Source: Syntrophomonadaceae bacterium
Lineage (GTDB): Bacteria > Bacillota > Dethiobacteria > DTU022
Direction: 5' to 3'
Assembly (NCBI GenBank): GCA_003553895.1
Contig: PWFM01000021.1
Location: 1 to 13,637, forward strand
Length of the DNA: 13,637 nucleotides
A program made the translations under genes and the position numbers. Positions 7,903-13,637 of this stretch are shown here, one piece after another. The notes beneath the pieces were generated by a model. That model worked only from the letters and a program-made list of their open reading frames with translations, did not search any database and was not told where the DNA came from. Position 1 is the stretch's first letter. Each line of letters begins with the position of its first letter.

Positions 7903-7966
7903 TGGCAAAGGGAGTGACTCATTTTGATCGCCCTGAGAAATAGTATAAACTACGGGAGGTTATTTC

Positions 7967-8494
7967 ATGGATCTGGAAAGACAAATGGAAGAAATAGCGG
8001 GCATGATGGCCGTTGCCGCCAGGACGGCCCCCAAGAGCAAGGGTGAAGACTTTGTTGAGATCACAGTATTAAGCGGGGCCAAGATAAAAACCCTGGCCGA
8101 TGCCATGGTCAACTATGGCCTGGAGAGCAAAAAACCCAATTTCGATCGCGACGGGAAAAACGTGCGCGATTCTGCTGCTGTCCTGCTGCTTTCTCTCAAA
8201 AAACCGGCTGCTCTCGGCTTAAACTGCGGGGCCTGCGGTTATGATACCTGCATCGAGCTGGAAGACAAGCTTACCCAGGGCCCGGAGTTTGCGGGTCCCC
8301 TGTGCGCCTGGCGCCTGGCCGACCTGGGCATTGCCCTGGGCTCTGCCGTAAAAACCGCCTCCCTTTTCAATGCCGACAACCGGATCATGTACCGTATCGG
8401 CGTTGCCGCCCTGCGCGCCGGCCTGATCGAAGGGGAAGTAGCCATTGGCGTGCCCATCTCAGCGACCGGCAAAAGCATTTATTTCGACCGTTGA
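7967..8494 (+). CDS. DUF2148 ferredoxin-domain protein (COG4739 type)
   Basis: Uncharacterised family with a ferredoxin-like iron-sulfur domain, common in anaerobic Firmicutes and archaea. It has 175 residues. Cysteines 87, 90, 95 and 113 form a C-x2-C-x4-C-x17-C pattern (NCGACGYDTC then GPLCAW), suited to binding a 4Fe-4S cluster. It has no signal peptide or membrane segment, so it is probably cytoplasmic. The C-terminal part ends in a glycine/alanine-rich stretch with VAIGVPISATGKSIYFDR. GGGAGG about 7 nt upstream supports the ATG at 7967. It is transcribed divergently from the purine operon and stands alone, with no partner gene that would reveal its redox role. Family assignment is good; function is unknown. 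Confidence 0.88.
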   Translation: MDLERQMEEIAGMMAVAARTAPKSKGEDFVEITVLSGAKIKTLADAMVNYGLESKKPNFDRDGKNVRDSAAVLLLSLKKPAALGLNCGACGYDTCIELEDKLTQGPEFAGPLCAWRLADLGIALGSAVKTASLFNADNRIMYRIGVAALRAGLIEGEVAIGVPISATGKSIYFDR

Positions 8495-8592
8495 TTATTG
8501 GAAACCCGGCTCACCTCTGGTTAAATAACCCCATTCCCTGAGAGTGAGGCCCCTATAATACTAGTTCGCTGCCGGCTGGTAATTTCAGGGTT

Positions 8593-8697
8593 GACTTGAA
8601 AGCAGATCATGTTTTGCATCCTAAACCAATTTGTTGCAACGCTTGCAGATTAAACTTGAATATTGCGGGCCGGGCCAGGTGGCAACCTATGAACTAA
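8593..8697 (+). pseudogene. Possible IS66-type transposase zinc-finger remnant
   Basis: A short frame reads DLKADHVLHPKPICCNAC, then RLNLN, then a run ending RARWQPMN and a stop. The pattern D-H-V-x-H-x-P-x-x-C-x-x-C-x-x-x-L followed about 10 residues later by a basic-R/W-Q stretch resembles the zf-IS66 segment of IS66 transposases. No start codon, flanking transposase sequence or terminal inverted repeats were found, so at most this is a decayed scrap. The remainder of 8495-8730 shows nothing recognisable. Confidence 0.25.
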
Positions 8698-8730
8698 TCT
8701 ATTATTAAAGTTCCAGCATTCATTGATAAA

Positions 8731-8739
8731 TGTTATAAT
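8731..8739 (+). promoter_or_regulatory. Extended -10 promoter of the hicB-like gene
   Basis: A perfect TATAAT at 8734-8739 is preceded by TG one base away (TGTTATAAT), an extended -10 element. This can compensate for the lack of a good -35. Transcription would start near 8746, just before the ribosome binding site at 8755-8760. Confidence 0.6.
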
Positions 8740-8766
8740 TAGATGAGAAATATTGGAGGGATTATT

Positions 8767-8961
8767 ATGAAATATCGTATCACCTTGCATTATTCCGATG
8801 AAGGCTATGCAGTTTCTGTACCTGGCTTGCCGGGATGTTGGTCTCAGGGGTCAACTGAGGAAGAAGCAATAGAAAATATTAAGATAGCTATAAGTGAATA
8901 TAACACTGTAGTCGAAGAACAACTCAAAGGAAAAGAAATACGTGAAATAGAGGTTATGTAA
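8767..8961 (+). CDS. HicB-like antitoxin-family protein, solitary
   Basis: Small 64-residue protein with the HicB-type partial RNase H-like fold: YRITLHYSDEGYAVSVPGLPGCWSQGSTEEEAIENI is the family's hallmark pattern (strand, P-G-L-P-G-C turn, T/S-x-E-E-A helix). HicB antitoxins normally neutralise the HicA mRNA interferase and often carry a C-terminal DNA-binding domain. This one ends soon after the core (EIREIEVM), so it lacks an obvious helix-turn-helix or ribbon-helix-helix. I chose ATG 8767 because GGAGGG lies 6 nt upstream; an in-frame ATG at 8743 would fall at or before the transcription start. No HicA reading frame is visible on either side. Its AT-rich codon usage differs from the GC-rich neighbours, suggesting acquisition. 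Many HicB-like proteins are orphans of unknown role. Confidence 0.85.
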   Translation: MKYRITLHYSDEGYAVSVPGLPGCWSQGSTEEEAIENIKIAISEYNTVVEEQLKGKEIREIEVM

Positions 8962-9240
8962 CTTATCCATAAATTCACTTTTGGGTTCTTACCTCGCTGA
9001 AATATTAGCCAATCAAATTTAATTTTACCTTCTCTTTTTTATGTATTTAATGGTATCTTGCCAAAAATATAGCCTTCTAAAAAAACCGCTAAAATAAATA
9101 CCGGACAGATCTCTGAAAGAATAAAAGCATAAATTTAAAAACCGGTATTGCTTTTCTCAAACAGTCATAGAGTTAAAATCAATGATATAACATGGCCCAA
9201 ATATTAATTTATCAGGATCACATCAAATTCCAGGCAAAAA
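8962..9240 (+). other. AT-rich intergenic stretch
   Basis: About 280 nt of AT-rich sequence between the hicB-like gene and the T-box promoter. I see no gene, no convincing terminator for hicB and no repeat. Its composition differs sharply from the flanking GC-rich genes. Confidence 0.6.
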
Positions 9241-9244
9241 ATGC

Positions 9245-9273
9245 TTGACAGCCATTAGAAGCTGTGCTAAAGT
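9245..9273 (+). promoter_or_regulatory. Sigma-A promoter of the T-box/trpB2 unit
   Basis: A perfect -35 TTGACA (9245-9250), a 17 nt spacer and a -10 TAAAGT (9268-9273) preceded by TGC, an extended -10. Transcription would start near 9280, just before Stem I of the T-box leader. Confidence 0.8.
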
Positions 9274-9279
9274 TCTTAG

Positions 9280-9603
9280 CTAAGAAGATATTGTAACGCC
9301 GATGACAGGAACTAGTAGCCCGGATCGGATCACCTAAGAGAGCCGGATGGAGGAAACGAATAGTTTCCAAAGCTGAGATTCCGGCGATGATACCCCCTGG
9401 TGAATGGCTCCTGGAGGCGCCGGCTGAACGCGAGGCCAGCCATAAAGGCCCGCCAGTAGACCCGGACGGAACTTTCACCGTTAAAAGAAAGCAGGTCTGA
9501 GAAAAGTAAAGATCTTTTTTCGCATCTGATCAAGCGGCCTTTTTATTTAAAGGCAACCAGGGTGGTACCGCGAACAACTCTCGTCCCAGGACGGGAGTTT
9601 TTT
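9280..9603 (+). promoter_or_regulatory. T-box leader, tryptophan-specific (TGG specifier)
   Basis: A tRNA-sensing riboswitch. Stem I can be drawn base by base: CGCC (9297-9300) with GGCG (9416-9419); the GATGA/GA kink-turn; CAGGA (9306-9310) with TCCTG (9409-9413); and the loop E pair AGTA (9314-9317) and GAA (9402-9404). The specifier TGG (9405-9407) follows directly after GAA. The AGAGAG region and GCTG of the distal domain are present, with an extra GGAAAC/GTTTCC hairpin between them. The T-box AGGGTGGTACCGCG lies at 9559-9572. Uncharged tRNA-Trp should stabilise the antiterminator and allow transcription into trpB2. The base after the specifier is C, where a purine is usual. Confidence 0.95.
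9576..9603 (+). terminator. T-box intrinsic terminator
   Basis: AACTCTCGTC pairs with GACGGGAGTT around a CCAG loop, with one G-T pair, followed by a T-run to 9603. It directly follows the T-box sequence, as needed for competition with the antiterminator. Confidence 0.93.
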
Positions 9604-9637
9604 ATTTATAAAAACTAATTAACTGGAGGGAATGCAC

Positions 9638-10996
9638 ATGAAAGAACGTAAAATTATCTTGTCGGAAAAGGAAATGCCCCGGAAATGGTACAATATCCAG
9701 GCCGACATCCCCAATCCTTTGCAGCCGCCCCTGCACCCGGGATCCAAGAAACCGGCCGGACCCGATGACCTTAGTCCCATTTTCCCCATGAGCCTGATTG
9801 AACAGGAAATGTCGAGTGAACGCTGGATTGATATCCCCGAAGAAGTCCTGGAAATATACAGCCTCTGGAGGCCGAGCCCGCTCTACCGGGCCTACAGCCT
9901 GGAAAAAGCCCTGGGCACCCCCGCCCGCATTTACTATAAGCATGAAGGGGTCAGCCCGGCCGGCAGCCACAAGCCAAATACCGCCGTGGCCCAGGCCTAC
10001 TATAACAAAGAAGCCGGAGTAAAAAGGCTGGCCACCGAAACCGGGGCCGGCCAGTGGGGCAGCTCCCTGGCCCTGGGCTGCAATTACTTTGGCCTGGAAT
10101 GCTCCGTCTATATGGTCAAGGTCAGCTACCATCAGAAACCGTACCGCAAGTCTCTGATGGAAGTCTGGGGGGCAGATGTTTACGCCAGCCCCACCGACAA
10201 AACCAAGTCGGGCCGCGATGTGCTGGCCAAGGATCCTGATTCCCCGGGCAGCCTGGGTATAGCGATCAGCGAGGCGGTTGAAGATGCCGCCGGCAGAGAT
10301 GATACCAACTACTCGCTGGGCAGCGTGCTCAACCATGTCATGCTCCACCAGTCCATTATCGGCCTGGAATGCCAGGAGCAGTTCAAGCTGGTCGATGACT
10401 ACCCGGACTTCGTGGTCGGCTGCTGCGGCGGAGGCAGCAATTTTGCCGGCATCAGCTTCCCCTTTATCCACGATAAAATCCGCCATGATAAAAAAGTCCG
10501 CGCCATCGGAGTGGAACCTAAAGCCTGCCCAACCCTGACCAAGGGAGCCTTTACCTACGACTTTGGCGACGTAGCCGGCTACCCCCCCCTGTTGATGATG
10601 TATACCCTGGGCCATGATTTCATGCCCAACGGCATCCATGCCGGGGGCCTGCGCTACCACGGCGAATCTCCGCTGGTCAGCCAGCTCTGCAAAGACGGCC
10701 TGATCGAAGCCCGGGCCTACGGCCAGCAAGGCGTCTTCGAAGCGGCCCTTACTTTTGCCCGTTCCGAGGGCATCCTGCCGGCTCCCGAGACCGCCCATGC
10801 CATTAAGGGCGTTATCGACCTGGCCTTAGAATGCCGGGAAGCGGCCGAGGAAAAAACGATTCTTTTCAATTTAAGCGGTCACGGGCATTTCGATTTAACC
10901 GCCTATGACGATTTCCTGGCCGGAAAAATCCATGATGTTGAATACCCGCAGGGGTTAATCGACCAGTCCATCGCCTCGCTGGAAAAACTCCTTTAA
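9638..10996 (+). CDS. trpB: TrpB2-type tryptophan synthase beta chain (PLP-dependent)
   Basis: PLP enzyme that condenses indole with serine to make tryptophan. Its length (452 residues), long N-terminal extension and sequence match the TrpB2 (COG1350) branch and not the roughly 400-residue TrpB1. RPSPLYRA (78-85) is the substrate-side motif, SPAGSHKPNTA (106-116) carries the PLP lysine Lys112, ETGAGQWG (134-141) lies in the substrate-binding region, and GGGSN (264-268) binds the PLP phosphate. The ATG at 9638 is preferred over 9632 because GGAGGG ends 7 nt upstream of it. The Trp T-box leader independently supports a role in tryptophan supply. No trpA is adjacent, so it may use free indole or work with a distant alpha subunit. 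It stands alone between its leader and its terminator. Confidence 0.95.
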   Translation: MKERKIILSEKEMPRKWYNIQADIPNPLQPPLHPGSKKPAGPDDLSPIFPMSLIEQEMSSERWIDIPEEVLEIYSLWRPSPLYRAYSLEKALGTPARIYYKHEGVSPAGSHKPNTAVAQAYYNKEAGVKRLATETGAGQWGSSLALGCNYFGLECSVYMVKVSYHQKPYRKSLMEVWGADVYASPTDKTKSGRDVLAKDPDSPGSLGIAISEAVEDAAGRDDTNYSLGSVLNHVMLHQSIIGLECQEQFKLVDDYPDFVVGCCGGGSNFAGISFPFIHDKIRHDKKVRAIGVEPKACPTLTKGAFTYDFGDVAGYPPLLMMYTLGHDFMPNGIHAGGLRYHGESPLVSQLCKDGLIEARAYGQQGVFEAALTFARSEGILPAPETAHAIKGVIDLALECREAAEEKTILFNLSGHGHFDLTAYDDFLAGKIHDVEYPQGLIDQSIASLEKLL

Positions 10997-11041
10997 GGCT
11001 GGTCTACTAATCCGCAACGGGATCGAGCAACACCTTAGAAT

Positions 11042-11078
11042 AGGGCTGACGTCCATACGCCGTCAGCCCTTCTTTTTA
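11042..11078 (+). terminator. Terminator of trpB2
   Basis: AGGGCTGACG pairs perfectly with CGTCAGCCCT over 10 bp around an 8 nt loop, and a T-rich tract (TCTTTTT) follows. It ends the T-box/trpB2 unit. Confidence 0.93.
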
Positions 11079-11150
11079 CTGGCCGTCCCAGGCTTTATGG
11101 TCAACCATGCCGGAGTTGCAAAAATAACGCCGCTTTCGTCTCCTATCATA

Positions 11151-11195
11151 TCCCGTGACTCATGTCCCGTGACAGTGGACCTGTCCCCCTGTCAC
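11151..11195. repeat. REP-like nested palindrome with a short direct repeat
   Basis: TCCCGTGAC occurs at 11151-11159 and again at 11165-11173. The second copy runs into an inverted repeat, GTGACAG (11169-11175) with CTGTCAC (11189-11195), which encloses a smaller GGAC/GTCC hairpin. There is no T-run, so it is not a terminator. It resembles dispersed extragenic palindromes. The rest of 11079-11259 shows only a GGGCGGTT/AACTGCCC hairpin at 11235-11252. Confidence 0.55.
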
Positions 11196-11259
11196 TGTCG
11201 CTTTTCTTAACCTCACTATAGCTGTCTTCAAAACGGGCGGTTGCAACTGCCCGCCATAC

Positions 11260-11287
11260 AAAAAAGCCCCCTTCAAAAAGGGGGCTT
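11260..11287 (-). terminator. Terminator of groES-groEL
   Basis: On the minus strand AAGCCCCC pairs with GGGGGCTT around an 8 nt T/A-rich loop, and TTTTTT follows. It lies about 60 nt after the groEL stop. Confidence 0.93.
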
Positions 11288-11347
11288 GGGTGTTATTGCA
11301 ACCTTATTATTTTTTTTTCTATTTTATGCTAAAGCAGACAGTTTAGC

Positions 11348-12988
<1,641 letters not shown>

Positions 12989-13049
12989 ATTATAAAACCT
13001 CCTTCGCTTTGGTTAAACTACTTAATGGTAATACTTAAAAAAGTAATCC

Positions 13050-13337
13050 TTACTCTGTGAGGGCCAGGATATCATCCTGCCTTAAAATTAAATACTCTTC
13101 ACCGTCAACCTTTACGTCGGTGCCGGCAAAGCGGGAAAAAATCACTTTGTCGCCAACCTTAACCTCCATGTCCAGCTTGGTCCCGTTATCGAGAACCTTT
13201 CCTGAACCGACAGCCATTACTTCACCTTCCTGCGGCTTTTCCTTGGCCTTATCGGGAAGAACAATACCGCTGGCTGTTTTCTCTTCGGCTTCCAAAACTT
13301 TGACAACAACCCTGTCTGCTAATGGTTTGAGGTTCAT
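13050..13337 (-). CDS. groES: Co-chaperonin GroES (Hsp10)
   Basis: Seven-subunit lid of the GroEL chamber. It has 95 residues. LKPLADRVVVKVLEAEEKT is the conserved start. ASGIVLPDKAKEKPQEG is the mobile-loop region that contacts GroEL, with the family's G-I-V-L-P motif, and the end reads GEEYLILRQDDILALTE. AAAGGAGG lies 8 nt upstream of the ATG at 13337. It is the first gene of the groES-groEL operon, just downstream of a CIRCE operator. Confidence 0.99.
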   Translation of the reverse strand: MNLKPLADRVVVKVLEAEEKTASGIVLPDKAKEKPQEGEVMAVGSGKVLDNGTKLDMEVKVGDKVIFSRFAGTDVKVDGEEYLILRQDDILALTE

Positions 13338-13368
13338 GCAACCTGCCTCCTTTATCCTTTTATTCTTA

Positions 13369-13398
13369 TTAGCAGCACTCTCAACAAGTGAGTGCTAA
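13369..13398 (-). promoter_or_regulatory. CIRCE operator (HrcA binding site), imperfect distal half
   Basis: The minus strand reads TTAGCACTC (13390-13398), a 9 nt spacer, then GAGTGCTGC followed by TAA. The consensus is TTAGCACTC-N9-GAGTGCTAA. The promoter-proximal half is perfect; the other half reads GAGTGC-TGCTAA, as if TGC had been duplicated, leaving a 7/9 match in register. In Firmicutes HrcA binds this site to repress groE, with relief on heat stress. Confidence 0.92.
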
Positions 13399-13424
13399 TA
13401 ATTTCGTTGATAATGATACCGCAA
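13395..13424 (-). promoter_or_regulatory. Candidate groES promoter
   Basis: On the minus strand TTGCGG (13419-13424) and TATTAG (13395-13400) are 18 nt apart. The -10 would overlap the first CIRCE half, so HrcA binding would block it. Both boxes are imperfect. Confidence 0.4.
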
Positions 13425-13449
13425 AGCCGGTAGACGGGCAAACAGAACT

Positions 13450-13469
13450 AAAGGCCCTTTCGGGCCTTT
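13450..13469. terminator. Hairpin, possible weak terminator
   Basis: AAAGGCCC (13450-13457) and GGGCCTTT (13462-13469) form a perfect 8 bp stem with a 4 nt loop, symmetrical enough to work in either direction. The T-tract is only three bases each way. It could end the minus-strand gene at the right edge, about 105 nt after that gene's stop. Confidence 0.45.
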
Positions 13470-13574
13470 ATAGCTATCTAGAGCAATATATTCTTATTTT
13501 TCGCCTGATATCTTTCTTTTATTGCCGCCAACTCTTTAATACGCCTTTAAACATTCTGGTCCCTGCCTAACAGA

Positions 13575-13637
13575 TTAAAAGCAGCCCAGCTGGCATTCGA
13601 TGATCTTAACCCCCAGCTTGTTGCAGGCCTTGCCCAC
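13575..13637 (-). CDS. C-terminal end of an unidentified protein
   Basis: A frame open from the right edge encodes 20 residues ending KIIECQLGCF and a TAA stop at 13575-13577. It lies upstream of groES in the same direction. The Cys-x3-Cys end is suggestive but too short to assign to a family. Being open to the edge over 20 codons is only modest evidence that it is coding. Confidence 0.4.
   Translation of the reverse strand: MGKACNKLGVKIIECQLGCF

Noticed and set aside
7594..7917. A plus-strand frame across the riboswitch leader
   Set aside because: It overlaps the structured ykkC RNA and operon promoter, lacks a ribosome binding site and gives a composition-biased product.
7929..7966. Possible short leader peptide starting at a TTG after GGGAG, before the DUF2148 gene
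   Set aside because: The start is weak, the frame runs out of phase into the real gene, and nothing supports translation.
9218..9533. Minus-strand frames over the T-box leader
   Set aside because: The region is explained by Stem I, the T-box sequence and the terminator. The frames are incidental.
9602..10798. A 398-codon minus-strand frame opposite trpB2
   Set aside because: It is a shadow of the trpB2 reading frame. The plus-strand protein has intact PLP motifs, a leader and a ribosome binding site, and the antisense product resembles nothing I recognise.

Overview
The window looks like a chromosomal segment of an anaerobic Firmicute, most likely class Clostridia. The signs are the purE-B-C-S-Q-L-F gene order with the three-part PurS/PurQ/small-PurL FGAM synthase, a ykkC-class riboswitch, a T-box leader, a CIRCE-controlled groES-groEL pair and strong AGGAGG-type ribosome binding sites. 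Genes are fairly GC-rich, except for an AT-rich patch at about 8.7-9.25 kb. I cannot name the species.

Region 1 (1-7728, minus strand) is a de novo purine operon. It is read from a candidate promoter near 7.72 kb through a riboswitch into an NCS2 nucleobase permease, then purE, purB, purC, purS, purQ, purL and purF, which runs off the left edge. Most junctions overlap or are very short. The leader has the conserved ykkC blocks (CTAGGGTTCCG, CTGGTCCGAG, GGGATAAAAGCCC) followed by a terminator hairpin that uses the last aptamer block as its 5' arm. Because it precedes purine genes, the aptamer is most likely the PRPP-sensing subtype (ykkC 2b), acting as an ON switch: PRPP accumulates when purines are short, the terminator is disrupted, and uptake and synthesis rise together. 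No purK lies in this segment.

Region 2 (7.7-9.25 kb, plus strand) holds a divergent DUF2148 ferredoxin-domain protein, then an AT-rich stretch with a possible decayed IS66 zinc-finger fragment and a solitary HicB-like gene without a recognisable hicA. This patch looks acquired or decaying.

Region 3 (9.24-11.08 kb, plus strand) is a full T-box unit: a TTGACA promoter, a Stem I whose specifier reads TGG (Trp), the T-box sequence AGGGTGGTACCGCG, a terminator, and a TrpB2-type tryptophan synthase beta chain without an adjacent trpA. A strong terminator follows. Uncharged tRNA-Trp should switch this gene on.

Region 4 (11.08-13.64 kb, mostly minus strand) has a REP-like nested palindrome, the groEL terminator, groEL, groES, and a CIRCE operator whose distal half is imperfect. 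The last 20 codons of an unidentified minus-strand gene lie at the right edge.

I found no clearly undescribed multi-gene system. The most informative content is regulatory: a riboswitch-governed purine uptake and synthesis operon, and a Trp T-box in front of an orphan trpB2.
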